Source of the DNA: Tetranychus cinnabarinus
Lineage: Eukaryota > Arthropoda > Arachnida > Trombidiformes > Tetranychidae
Direction of reading: 5' to 3'
NCBI GenBank assembly: GCA_022266195.1
Contig: WHVY01000007.1
Location: 2,480,001-2,544,000, forward strand
DNA: 64,000 nucleotides
Below are positions 1 through 12,700 of the stretch, one piece after another (within the stretch, counting starts at the first letter, position 1; each line of letters starts with the position of its first letter). The position numbers and the translations under genes were made by a program. The notes beneath the pieces are model-generated. The model was not told the DNA's origin. It was given only the letters and a program-made list of their open reading frames with translations, and ran no database searches.

Positions 1-3000
1 GAAAGGATCAAGAGAATGGTCGAGACAAGAGGAACTTTTTTTGTCAAATTCTGTACTTTACTGGGGAAATCATTGATCTTGAAGTTGAAACAGTTTCTTC
101 AATTGTGTTCTTGACACTATTTAATTCAATTTTACTTGATAAAATGATGGAAATTTCATTGAATACGATTGTTTGACAGCTTTTTCATTGAGATCAGACA
201 AAATTTGTGTGACATTTGACAAAATCTTCTCTACTATTCATCCAAACCAAATCAAATTTTATCATTCATTTTTCAACATTAGCGCCTGGAAAAACCAACA
301 AAAAGTCCCAGACCATTATTGTGTTTCAATAGCAAATCTACGCTTTTCTGTAGAAGCTTAAAACATGAATTTATTTGCAATATTATTCAAATTGATCCCA
401 GTGAACCCAATCAGTTGGCCAATGTTTCCTATTAACTGAAAATTGCAACTCGTAAAGCTGGTAAAACATCAATTGAACTGTCAAAATAGTCTCAAGGTGC
501 AATTTTGTGTAATTGGAAAGCAATTTCATTTCACGCAAAAGACACTTTAGATGGTATGAGCTCGATGTGTACATTTCGATGCAAAATTCTATCGATCTTC
601 AAAATTCTAAACAACTTTAAAAACTTGAATTTTCCTTTTATTCTTTTACCGTTTCTCTTCCAAACGAAAATCTGTTTTAAACGATAATTTGGTACAAATT
701 GTGAAGGAAAGTTGTTTGCCATCGTGTTTATCAAGAAAATAACTATTTTTTGTCGAGTTTGTTTCTGCCTTCGAGATCGACTTTGTCTTGGATGAAGCAA
801 ACAGTATTTTCGCATATGTCTAATTTGTAAAAGTAAACCATTTGACAGCGCTGTTTCCAGAGTATCATTATTACGACTGCAACTGAGTTACAATTGTCAG
901 CTTGAACAATTTCCAGATGTAGCATTAGATTCATTGATATCGCATTGAACAAAAAGGCGACTCAAAAAATATGTTTAGCCTCGAACTATTACTCAAGTTT
1001 CTTTGTGACTGGTTTATTCACAAACAGATACACTTAAACAGATTATAATCACATAAATATCTCTCGATTTTTTTACTCTTTTTCTGTCTTCTTCTTTCGC
1101 TGACTTTCCATGATCACACGATTTATCATTCAGCTTCATCAAAAGATGGAAAAAGTAAATAGACATTTTTCCATTCTGCTTGCCTTCACCATCAACATGG
1201 TTATGTTTCATCATGAAGAATGAAATTGAAGACGTTCAAAAGTCTTCAAAGTGTAAAGTTGAAAATACAAATGTTGTTTGAGCTCCAACCAAAAGTGTTA
1301 TAAAGTTGATGAAGAATCGAATTTTTTCCGAATTTCTCCAAATCTTTTTCAACGGTAAAGATGGATAAACCTTTGCAGAAACCAATCAATGCTGTTCATC
1401 TAAATGATTAAACAATTTGTGGTTCAACCATTAATCAGGAAAATGTGAGAGGAAAGGTTATTCCATATTGATTCATTTATCGAAGCGAAAAAGTTTTTCT
1501 TCTCTCGACTTGATTCAGATAAACATTTAATATTCACTCACAAGTATCGATTGCAGCTTAATCAACTCTCTTGTTGATCTTTAATCGATTAACAAACGTT
1601 TATTCAACCAGATAGTTTCAATCATTAATCATGTTCGAGCAAAATGCAGGCAAAAAAGAAGAAAAATGTTTAATTTCTTTTTCATGATGCAAAAGTTGAA
1701 ACATTCAATGCGCATATTTAGCTTCAACTCTAATTTTCCTCTTTACAGAGTTGGCCTTTTATGAAAGGAAAGAGTAAAAAAATGAATTGCCATGAAAAAT
1801 GTTGGAGCTTTTCATGTTCTCATTAATTTCATTTTTTCCTCATTAATATGACAATTAAATTTCAACTTGTAATTTGAATTTTCCTTTCAAACTGAATTTA
1901 AATTGGTTCAAATTAATCGAAAGTGAACTTTTCCTTTTTGCTGAATTTTAAGTAGAAGTCGAAATTTCATGAAAAATTTCATTTTCCACAATCACGATTA
2001 AATGAGAAAAGGAAACTCTGAAAATATTGACAAAATGAAAAATTATTTTTTCTATGAAAGGCAAAACAGTCGACCTTCAAAAAGAATCTGATTAAATTTC
2101 ATGTTCCAAATGAGTTGAATGTTGATTATCATGGAAAAAATAAATTGAATAAACAAAGAAACTCTGTAACTGGTTAATTGAATCAGGGAGAAATATTGTA
2201 TTCTAAATTGATTATCATCATGATAATGTTACAAAGTCTTTTGATAAACTGATTCATTACAAGTAAATATTATTGCAATAATGATATTCAAATGTTATCT
2301 CACTCCCAGTCAGTCCGAGTAAAAAGGAAAATTTTCTTTTTCTTTTTTCTCTCTCCAACATTGGAAATATTATGCTTCTCCATCTTGATCATTATCATCA
2401 CATATATCGTGTTCATCGTCATGTTCATCATGTTCATCATAATTATCTTGATATCAAAATTTCAAAAGTAGAAACTCATGTTTATGGAATGATGCATAAA
2501 TATATATTAAACATCACAAGAAAATTTTGTGCTGGGTTAACATTTCCTCTTCTCTTTATTTCCAGGGAATGAGAATGATGAAAGAACATGAAAGTGAGCA
2601 AAACAAGTGCATGGGAGAAGAAGAAGAGAAAAAAATTGTGTCGAAATAGCTGAGAATCAGAATGTAAACAACGAAAAATTTGAGAGTCAAATTCAACTGG
2701 GAGTTTAGCAAAAGACAAATTACTTATTTATATAAAGTAATACTTATTAGTTTTGTATCAAACTTGGAGTTTTTTGCCTTCTTATTGAGAAGCAACAAAG
2801 TACTTTGTTATCATTTCATGGTATTGATTAAATTTGTTCATGTTTCACGATGAAAATGAAGCAAAATAATGATATTGAAAAGAATGTTATAAAAATTGGA
2901 AATTCTTTTTATCTCTATTCTGTGTGGAGCCAAGTGAAAAGGGTTTCAATGAGAATCAATTCAACGAGAATAATCCATTCATTTATTTTACCCTGGAATA

Positions 3001-4740
3001 ATTTAAAATCAGTAAAACATTTCAATTTTTTTTTCTCTTTTTTCGACTTTCAGTTCATTTTGTTACTGAGCGAAAATGAACTTCGTCTAATTTTGTACAA
3101 TTTTCTTGCTTTATTCGTTTCTATAGTTGGATTAAGCGATAATTTTCATCGAGACTGGGAGTAGAAAATGTGTTATCTCTAAAGTGGAGAACAGGGAATG
3201 ATGTTGTTTTCTTGTTCAGGGAGTGAAATGTGTCGAGATAAATTGTTACATTGTTGAGGTGAGAGGATGAAACTCTTGAAGATAAATATTTCGAGTTTCT
3301 TTCTGTACACTTGAAGATAATTTTCGTCTTTGATTCATCGTAATCCACTTCACTTGTTCACTCGTCAATTGACAATTTTCAATGCGATTGACGAAAAATT
3401 CATTTTCTCGATATTTCATTATCGATAAAAGGATCGATACTATTGACGAAATGCTCTTGATTATCATTGATGTTGGTTATGGGCAATACAACTGTCATGA
3501 TAATCGTTGATCGGAATATTTCCAAATGATAATTTGTTTTTTTCTTTTCATTGTTCCAAGACTTGAATAGAGACAAGAAGCATTTGAAAAATGAGAATCA
3601 TTATGAACCTTTGAAATCGTTAGATTATCATTATAGACAGAATTGGCAGTGAATTTTCATGTTATTTTCATTTTTTCCTTTTTGGTTTTTCTTGCACTTT
3701 CATGTGTTCCAATGAGTGGAAAGAAAAGAAATGTAAAGAAAAGGAAAAAATTTCATGAACACTTTTCTTCTTTTCTCAGTTGTAAAAATAGCAAGACAGA
3801 TAGAAATGTTTATCATTGGAATTTATTTATTCTCATGATTCTCAGTTTTATATCATTATTGTTTGGCATAAACTTGTTGAAATATCATGTTGAATAGTAA
3901 AATGATGATGGTTTCCATCATGATAAGCAATAGTTTGGGGTTAAATTTTGTCATTCAGTTTCCATTATTTTTCATCATTATTTTTATTCTCTATTATTAG
4001 CAGTATTATTATGTTCTGTCTCATCTTTTTTCATTTTTTTTTCTTCTCTTTTCGGTGGAATCCAGGAATTTATTTCGCTTTCTTTTCTTCATTCTGTTTC
4101 TCTTTCGTGTTTTCTTAAGGCCTTTCATTTATTGATAAGAAATTCATTATACTCACCATAACCATGGGGCAATTTGATTATCTCAAAGGAATTTCAGGAG
4201 AGCAGGAAAAAAGGAGAAAATTATCTTAAGGGTTAAACAGTTGTGATGTGTTTCTGTGCAACATTTATTTACGAACGAAATTGAATACCATTTTTGTTAA
4301 CTTGTTTTTGAGCGTAAAATTTATGAGCATTCTGCTCAAGATAATTGGTTAAACATGATTCTTCAGCAAATATTTCAATTCATTGAATTCAATTCCGTTT
4401 GAAAATGAAAAAGATAAATTAACAAGAAAAATGAATAAATTATATTCGATTTACAATTTTGAGTGCAATGAGCGTAAAATAAGTAGATTGAATGAAACTT
4501 TTCATTTGGAAAGAAAAGTAATTACAGAAAAAACGGATTTCGAAAGAATTTCCATATGGCTTACTCAGAATTATTCAAATTTTTGCAGATTATTTGTATG
4601 TTTCAATTACTAGAAATATGTTACATGCAACATCGAACATAAAGTTATAGCTAGTGATGTGCTAATATATCGAATCAACCGATATATGTTGATATTTTTT
4701 CATATATTTGATAGTTTTAGCATGACAGCGTTGAATATTG
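1..4740. other. AT-rich non-coding stretch
   Basis: I see no supported gene here. Open frames are short, lack domain signatures and are rich in F, L, K, N and S, as expected of AT-rich non-coding DNA. Pyrimidine tracts followed by AG (for example near 2560) look like splice acceptors but lead into no recognisable exon. Short ATCATG-type palindromes such as TTATCATCATGATAA near 2213 recur here and elsewhere in the left half. The stretch could be intergenic or intronic. Confidence 0.6.
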
Positions 4741-5014
4741 CGTTAATATCTTTTATGTAAGTAGTTATCAAAAGTTCCGTTCTGGATACAACTCGTCCGT
4801 GCTAGGATAACTTGCGGTTCTGGACCAAATTTTACGCCGTATGACGGTGTGCTCTTTTTTGATAAAAACAACTTTTTTTATAAGAAAACTTTTTTTAATG
4901 AAAACAACGAAACGGAATTGAATGCAAGGTTACAAATAGAATGCCATTGAAATTGATGAAATTAAGATTTCTATTATTGACTTGTGCTTCAAGCTGCCGA
5001 GCTCGTTCTTCTGC

Positions 5015-5185
5015 TCATTGCAGATAACGATTTTGAAATTCCTCTTTAGGGATTCCAAAGTACTGTTCGCATTTACGATCAATATATTCTAAATAGCTTT
5101 TTCTTTTCCCTCTTTCCTCCCACAAATGAGTGATATATGTTTCCAAGTCAACAATGTATTTTGCTTTATTTTCAAGTTCGGTCTC
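5015..5185 (-). pseudogene. Coding remnant inside the composite repeat (coiled-coil-like, unrecognised)
   Basis: On the minus strand this 57-codon frame has a composition very unlike the surrounding noise: rich in E, K, R and Q with spaced W and Y, including 'LETYITHLWEERGKRKSYLE' and 'CEQYFGIPKEEFQNRYLQ'. It is closed by TGA at 5015-5017, but the same frame then continues with 'AEERARQLEAQVNN'. The TGA therefore looks like a disabling mutation. There is no start Met, and an in-frame TAA lies directly upstream. I do not recognise the family. Its place between repeat blocks suggests a gene carried by the mobile element. Confidence 0.4.
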
Positions 5186-5246
5186 TTATAATTATAAAAT
5201 TGCCAGTTCTGAGATACAATCCTGCCGTGTCTGGGACAAATAAAAA

Positions 5247-5409
5247 GAAGACAATTTTCTTTATGAAAAAAAACTTTTTAATGATTTTTTTTGACAAAAA
5301 ATGATAATTTTCACAAATTATTATCTCGCTCTTCGAGCTGCTTAATTCAAGCCACTAGTAGATTATGGTTTTTCGGTCTTGTATCGATGATTGATCCTCT
5401 TTGAGCTGC
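5247..5409 (+). repeat. Left arm of long inverted repeat
   Basis: Reverse-complementary, with scattered mismatches, to 5692-5868. The arms run from a 'gacaattttctttatgaaa' outer segment to the 'tcgatgattgatcctcttt' inner segment. A second, shorter inverted pair lies inside: 'tgttgaatattgct' near 5540 and its complement near 5660. Confidence 0.75.
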
Positions 5410-5691
5410 TACACCCGATGCTGTCGCTAAATGTTCAAGTGCTGTCATTATTATTATGGCAAGTTATTATTTTTCCTGTTGATCATACCTTTACTGGCAA
5501 AGCTATTGCAAAAGCTGTCGGAATCATCTCAGAAGGCTAAATGTTGAATATTGCTGAACGAAAGAATATCTGATGAATCTCTTAATCCAAGAGAAGCACA
5601 GGCTGCTTTTCAAGAATCAGAATCTGCTAGGGCAGCGAACCTAATATAATAACCAATGAGCAATATTCAACATTTTTCAGAGCTGTTATAT

Positions 5692-5868
5692 TGCAGCTGA
5701 AAGAGGATCAATCATCGATACAAGACCGAAAAACCATAGTCCACTAGAGGCTTGAATTAAGCAGCTAAAAGAGTGAGATAGAAATTCGTAAAAATTATCA
5801 ACTCAACAAATCAACTTATCAACAATCACAATTATTAAAAAGTTTCTTTTTTCATAAAGAAAATTGTC
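5692..5868 (-). repeat. Right arm of long inverted repeat
   Basis: Complement of the arm at 5247-5409. The ~280-bp centre contains a short frame at about 5553-5650 with an E/A/S-rich reading ('SDESLNPREAQAAFQESESA'). This may be another coding remnant of the parent element. Confidence 0.75.
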
Positions 5869-5890
5869 TCCTTTTATTTTTTCAAGCCCT

Positions 5891-8800
5891 GGACATTTTA
5901 TATTTATTATAGTGCAATCCTTTCACAATGAGATTAAGAAAAGAAAGCAGAAAAATTTGTTTCTAAGGGTCACACGCAGCACTATAGAAAGGGCGAACAG
6001 GAAATTTGTGAGCATTAGAACATTCTGGAAATCGGCTCGTGCACCATTATCCCATCCCCATCAGACAACATCGTGTCTTATCAAGATTTTTGAAACAATC
6101 TTGATGAGAATTGTTATTTTTCTGATTAAATAACTCGCAAACAAAAGGTGCTCTTTTGATGCACTGTGAAAGGTGAATATAGTTCTTTTGTGAAAATAAA
6201 GGAACAGTAGAAAAGTTCAGGTGCTTCAAAGCTCATGATGAGCTCATAAAATTTTGAAGTTATGATGACTGCTCTTGAGTTAATATTAGTTTTTCAAAAA
6301 ATGAAAATTAACTTCAATCGGAAATGTCTAGAGACAAATTAAAGTGAAAATATCTGCAAAAATATGAACAAAAAGAGTTGTTACTTTTTTCAAATCGAGA
6401 GTAAACTTTTTTGTCGATCCAAAGTGATGTGAGAAAAGTTTTGTTCCTGACTTGCTTGATTGATTTTGAATTGTGACCAAAGTAAATGTGACTTTAAGGA
6501 GAACACTTGTGTCCCTTGGACTTTGGTTACCTTGGCTTGATTCAGGTTTTCAAAAGGAAAATCAATTGAGAAGGAAATCCACTCAATATTGGTCTTTGAA
6601 TCTTTCAGCCTTAAACTTCTTTCGTTTAAAATTTTACGACAAAGTTGAGCATTATCAACAAGTCAAGATAATTGTTATTTCGCTAAAACAAATCAACCTT
6701 ATCTTAGTTTACCTTTTTATTTCAACCATTTGATGAACTCAGCTATAAAGTCTGAAAATCTTTCAAAGTTGAAAGAAAAGAAACAAAAAATAGTTTACTT
6801 TTTATCCAACATTTCAAGGTGAAAACTTTAAAGGTTAAAAAGTAAAGTGGAAAAATGAGTTTTAAAAATTTAGTTTAAAAGAGTTCCATAGTTGAAGCAA
6901 AAAAAAATTTGCAACCTTTTATTTTCCATTGAGACGATAATTCCAATGATGAAAAAATGAAAGTCTATCAGATTCGATTAGAGAGAAGAAAAAGATTACA
7001 TTTTTCTTTATTCATGGTTAGTTCAATTTGAATGTCGTTATGGAATCATAAATAGCATGTAAGCTGTTTCAATATTTCAGGTTAAATTGTGCACTATCAT
7101 GAAGCTCTACTGGTGAAAGCAAATGTCAACTGTAACAGAAGAAAAACTGAAAGGTTAGAGTTTCTCTGAATTCAAAAAAATGACTTATTTCTCTCACCTT
7201 GAATGATATCAATGTTATCTCAGTTTTTCAAAAGCAAAATTGGCATAAAACATTCATTTATTGGTATAAGTGCAAGTGATATTAAAAGTGAAAAGTATAA
7301 AAGTATTGAAAGTTAAATATTGATATTTTAATGACATCCAATTTCTGGTTTCACCTTTACAATTTGCATATTCAAGTTGAACCATTGAACTGAGTTGATG
7401 AAAATTTGAAACAAAATTGATGAAAGTGAAGTAAAACATTTTTGACTCAAAGTTGAGCAAAGTTTTGTATAAGTAGATTTTCCCCATTTTTGGTTGCCCC
7501 ATTTTTGGATGGTAAAAGTTGCTGTTTCAACGTGTCTTTTGACGTCGACATGATTGTTCAACATGAACTTGTTCAGGTTTGCATCAACATCATGATCATG
7601 TTTACTCAACAATTTTTTTCCTTCATTTTTTCTTGGCCTTCTTCTCAACACTTTTCCTCTCTTCAATCAAATTAGTGTCAATAAATGAAAATAAGGAAAA
7701 GCCTATTAACAAGCAGTTACAGTGCATCATCTTTTTGTCAATCCATTTACATTCAAGTTGACTTTGAGCAAACAAATGCACAAAAGCAAATTGATGAAAA
7801 TCTCGACATTTGCTCATTAACCATTAGATTATTTCAATTTGATTCAGTTTCTTCAGACTTTACTTTTTTCTCTCTTTCGACTTTCTTAATATTAATTACT
7901 TGCCTGGAATGAGAAGCAAAAGTCTGGATTGGGGAAGAGCAAAAAATGGTTCAATTAGCTTCAATTATTAGCTGTATCAACCACTTTTTTCCCTTCACTT
8001 TTTTTTGCTCAGCATTACATGAGGTTGACAGAGGACAAAAAATGAGAAAAGAAAATGAAGACGAAAAGAAAAGAAGAAAAGTTAGGAATAAACTGTGAAA
8101 TGATGAGTTATTTTTCGATTAGTTATGATGAGTTTTCACTCCAACAAAGTGGTAACAGAAATACCAATAATGTCAAATTAATACCATCGAGTTGGCCTCA
8201 ACATGCAATTACAGTGGATAACAGCTGTAGGTTATCAAAGGTTAATAATTGCTATTGATTAAATTTCAATCTTTCAGTCCAATTTGATAACTTTTCTGTG
8301 ATGAAACAAGAGCAATAATTTACTCATGTGTTCATGAAATATTCTGGTTCATCTCGAGAAAAATTCATATTCGATGTCGACCAAATCAGTCACATTTTTC
8401 ACACACTTGATTCATATCATATTGAAATGAATTATCTTTATCAAAATCTTTAAGGACTTCTGAAGTTATTTCAAAAACTATTGTTCATGAAATGAGCTAC
8501 AAGTTTGCTCAACTGTTAACCAGCTCATTCCAGGTCGAAGTGCTGGCGAATGAATTGACTGAAAGCTTTTGGACTAATTATAACAGGAAAACATTTTGAT
8601 GATAAAATTAGCGAGCAAGAAGATGACTGTTTGCTGATTCATTTGTGATAATTTTTCAATCTTCATCATTAGTCTTTTTGTCAACATTTTTCTTATTTTC
8701 CTTCATTAATAACATTTTGTAAGAAGGAAAATGTAGCTTAAAAAATGAACATTTCAATACTCTTTTAATCACCAGTTGCTTCATCCTTATTTAATAATGT

Positions 8801-9600
8801 ATGTTATAATGTATGGAGAAGAAAAGTTTGTTATCATTTTTGATCCATTTTTAGATGAAAATTCATTGTTAACTTGACATTTTGATTGTTTCCTTTTTTT
8901 ATGCTTCAATTTTTGGCGCAAAGAATCCTCATTATTTGTCTCAAGATTAATTTCCTCATTTTCCTCTCTTCTTAATCAAATGATTTAAAAAGGTGTAAGG
9001 GATGAATTTCCTCTTCCTCTTCAACTCATTAATTATCAAGATGAACAGAAAATGCAAGAATCATTAATATCTTCATCGTCTTACTTTTATTCGTTCATTT
9101 TCTTCGATTCATTCATATGAACTCGTTTTACTCTCTCTCTCTCTCTCTTTGTCTCACTCTCACTTTCTTAACCATTCATGAATACTCATTATGAGAATAA
9201 ACACATGAGATCAATAGTACCACACAAATTAGAAGACATTTGAGCACAAAATCCCATGAGAATTTCATTTTAACTTTAAAATTCAAAAGGAACGAAAAAA
9301 TAGTCAAATGAGCAATAAATTTCTCATAATCCAACAATTCCAATTACAATAATCTCCCCAACAACTAAATTCACATTAAAATTCAGTAAAATTCCTTATT
9401 GAACCTTTTCTTTAAACTACAGGGTATTTCAGCTAATTTGTACAATATCTATTGGTAGAAACTATCGATATCTATTGGTTTTTCAAGGTATATCAAGATA
9501 TTTAAAGGTTATTTCTCGTTAATCACTCCAATAAGCTTAGAAGTCTGTAATGATACTTATACTGGTTCAGCATGTGCTTCTGAAAATCATTGATTTCGGC
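5891..9600. other. Non-coding stretch
   Basis: No gene supported. Open frames have no recognisable domains. A short hairpin (TCAAGATT ... AATCTTGA) lies near 6080-6105, a small direct duplication of 'ccccatttttgg' near 7485-7510, and a CT microsatellite at about 9131-9147. Confidence 0.5.
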
Positions 9601-9608
9601 GATTTTCT

Positions 9609-9715
9609 TTGTTTTTACTGTTTTTTAGATCTCAAAAGTTTTAAAACTTTTTTCAAAAATTTTGCAAGAGTAAAAAGTTTTCCAACTTTTGAAATCTGAA
9701 AAACAGCAATAAACA
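9609..9715. repeat. Imperfect hairpin with ~45-nt arms
   Basis: Arm 9609-9653 is complementary to about 9668-9715 with a ~14-nt loop, both built around 'ctgttttt.agat.tcaaaagtt'. Pairing is roughly 80% by eye. It sits in a T-rich stretch (9420-10010) that may be a MITE remnant. A microRNA-like hairpin is a weaker alternative. Confidence 0.5.
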
Positions 9716-12700
9716 CAGAATTTTTTTTTCTTTTTCTGCCTTCTCTTCCTTCTTTCCCTTTGATTCCTAGCTTACTCCTTCAAAAATAGGCTCCTTCATT
9801 TTCAGACTCGGTAACCTATCTAAGCTGCAAGTTTACAGACGAACGGCCAGGCACAATCAGTTCAAACTCGATATACGATATAACAAATTTTCAAGGTTTT
9901 TGGAGGTCTTTTGCAGGTTATAATTGAAACTCTACAGATAATATTTGCGAAGTTGCTACATTAAGTTGTTACATTTGTCTGGTGTGCTTGCCGAGATATC
10001 TTGTCATTCAAATATTCATGATTAAATGCAATCCCAGTCTAAAAAAAAATAATCTCCAGACTTGCAACATATTTAGACAAAAAATTATCCTTTATTAAAG
10101 AGGAAAAACAGACTAAATCAACTTCTTTTGCTCTTTAACAAATAGCAACTTTCATCATGAATTTCCACATGAATTATCATGACAAAACAAAAGCACATTT
10201 ACTGAATGAGTAGCGAAAAAAGATGACAAACAGAATAAAACAAAGTTAAAAAAGAAAATGTAAAAAGTGAGAAACTTTATCAATGTCAAACATTATTTAC
10301 ATTTGATCTTTCATCTGAACAGATTTTCTGTTGTCTCTGTTTGCCTTCATGTTTACTCATCTTATTTATCGATCAATGAACAAGACAATGGATGAAGAAG
10401 ATGGAAAAAGAAGGCGAGAAGAAGAGAAAAGGATGAAAAGTTATTAAACTCTTGTAGATTATCTTCTTTATTATGTTATATTGTTTGCCTCTTGTTTCTT
10501 TAGGCTATCAAATGTTCACTTGATAATATTATTATTGTCAACGAATCTGTAAACAGGTTCAACATTATTCGCTGGAAACGTTGAAAGTTACATTTTAATC
10601 AAATTCACCGAATCCGAGTCTTTCTTCTTCTTTGGTGTAAATCAAACTGATCAGAAGGCAAATGGATGAAGGAAACAAAAAACATGTTACCAACTTTGAT
10701 TAATTACATCTGAAGGTTTTGCAGATTAATCTTTATGTCAAATTGCATTTCATTTGATTTAATGCAATATAATTAATACTTTGCCAATGTCATTGTTCAT
10801 TGATTCATGAAATCTTCGATTTTCTTTTGTTTACGATTCGAGGAAAGGTTGAAGAAGGCAAAGAGAGAGAGAGAGAGAAAAAGCTGATAAAAACGAACGC
10901 ATTTTTTGTTGTTCCATAGATTCGAGACTTGAATAGTTTCAAAATTTTCTGTAATCAATCAATGTTGCTTTAATTACATTCTTTTATTTCTCTAATCAAT
11001 TGATCTGCTTGAGCGTGTTTCATTAACGCTTTTCATTAACTTTCTCTTTCTGTTCAATTTTTTGTTCTGTGATTTTCTTTTTCCTCTCTTTCGTCTACTC
11101 CATTTGTTTATCAAGTTTTTTTTCTGTTTCACCCGAGTATTTCTGTTTCATGCTGTGTCACTGAATGCTGGTGAAAATGAATTTTGTGTAATTGGCACGT
11201 TAATTAAGTTATTATCATGATAAGGTTGAAATGAATTGATTGCTTCCAGCGTTTACGTCCTTTTATTTGGAAATGAAAATTTTGCACCAAATGATTGATG
11301 ACTCTTCAATGGAAACTGTTGCTATCAGCATTTTTGTTTCCCTGACTTTCTTTTACCATCAAGCCAAGTATCAAAGCCAATTTCTCATTTGTTCACTTTC
11401 TTCAAACATTGTACAGTTTTGTGTCATTAAATATTTTCTCTTGCTGCGCTTTTACACTCTGATCAATGTTCATTCATAAAGTTTTCGAAGGTTTCGGCTC
11501 ATATTGCAAAGATATTTATCAATAAGAATAGATAGTTTGATAGAAATGCGATAAATATGAAATAACAGTTCAAACCATTGACCACTCAAATGGTGCAAAA
11601 TGTATTGATCGACATGCAAAAATTACTCAAACATTAACCGTCAATATTCTTATAATGATACTCAGAATGGATACTAAAACAATTGAAAGTATTCGAATCG
11701 TCGTTTGAGCTGCTGAAGAAAAGAATAGCGAATATGAAATAGCAAAAAAGCGAAATTGTGGTTATTCGTTGTTTAACTTACCGTAATACGTAGTTTTGAA
11801 TTGCAATTGCAAGCATAAACAATTGACTTTCGAGTTGAGAGTTGGGCCAGTGAGTTTGTAGGAGTATAAATTGAAGTTCATTAAATAAAAAAGTTTCTCT
11901 GATCGATAGTTTTCGATGAAACTGATTAATTTTTGTACAATTATGGTTACAGATTTTTCCGTAAAACTTGATACTTTTGTAACAACCAATGCACTTATTT
12001 TGAGAGATCAAATTTTCTATTTTTTTGTTAAAAGTGCATGTTGAATAAATATCAAAACTTAACTAGCTCAATAAATTAATGTTCATTCAACTTGATCTCT
12101 CTTCAAAGTTAACTTGTAACAATATGCTTTGACTCACAAAATTATGATAATTATTTCGTTGATACATTAAAAATCTTGTGAACTCCTAATATTTACTTAT
12201 TTCTAGAAAAAGATCGTGCAAAAATCATTGAAACTATCATAACTATAGTCTCGCCATTGATGTACCTTATGTTTAATGCAGCAATGAATTTCAATTTCTG
12301 TAAATAAAATCTTCAGTTCATTTTGGATTCTATTTTAGTCTTGAGCTATTGACAGAACGAGGAAACATTTTCAGGTAATTTGGAGTGTTGATTGATAGTC
12401 GTCTGTGTAAATCTTGAGCAAATCAAGTCGAAACAGAAAATTTTGTCATCATTATTAAACACGATCAATTGCACAGCCAAGTTGTATCTTTTACTTTTTG
12501 TTTGCCTTTGCACTGTCATTTCAAAAGTTGAACTTCAACTGTTTACCTTTTGTTTGAATAAGATAACATTGAAAATGAGGATTCAATTTCGCACCGAAAG
12601 CGAACAAAAGAAGATCACAATTGACTGAGAAAATGTTGAACTAAAAATGAAAACTAAAAGATAGAGTTTAAATGTTGACAATAAAAATCAGAGAAACTTG

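Larger units (their letters stand above)
4760..5890. repeat. Composite decayed mobile element with a long inverted repeat
   Basis: Two related blocks are visible. Near 4770-4920 there is a 'gttctggatacaa..tccgtg' stretch followed by 'gataaaaacaac' and T-rich runs. A similar series recurs near 5205-5285. The second block opens a large inverted repeat with arms at about 5247-5409 and 5692-5868. Both arms share the 'gacaattttctttatgaaa' edge, a central 'aattcaagc' region and the 'cggtcttgtatcgatgattg' inner part. Such symmetry is typical of fold-back or long-TIR non-autonomous DNA elements. Coding remnants lie inside. No target duplication could be fixed, so the outer ends are approximate. Confidence 0.6.

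Noticed and set aside
2850..3164. 104-codon plus-strand frame
   Set aside because: Composition matches non-coding AT-rich DNA and no membrane or domain pattern is convincing.
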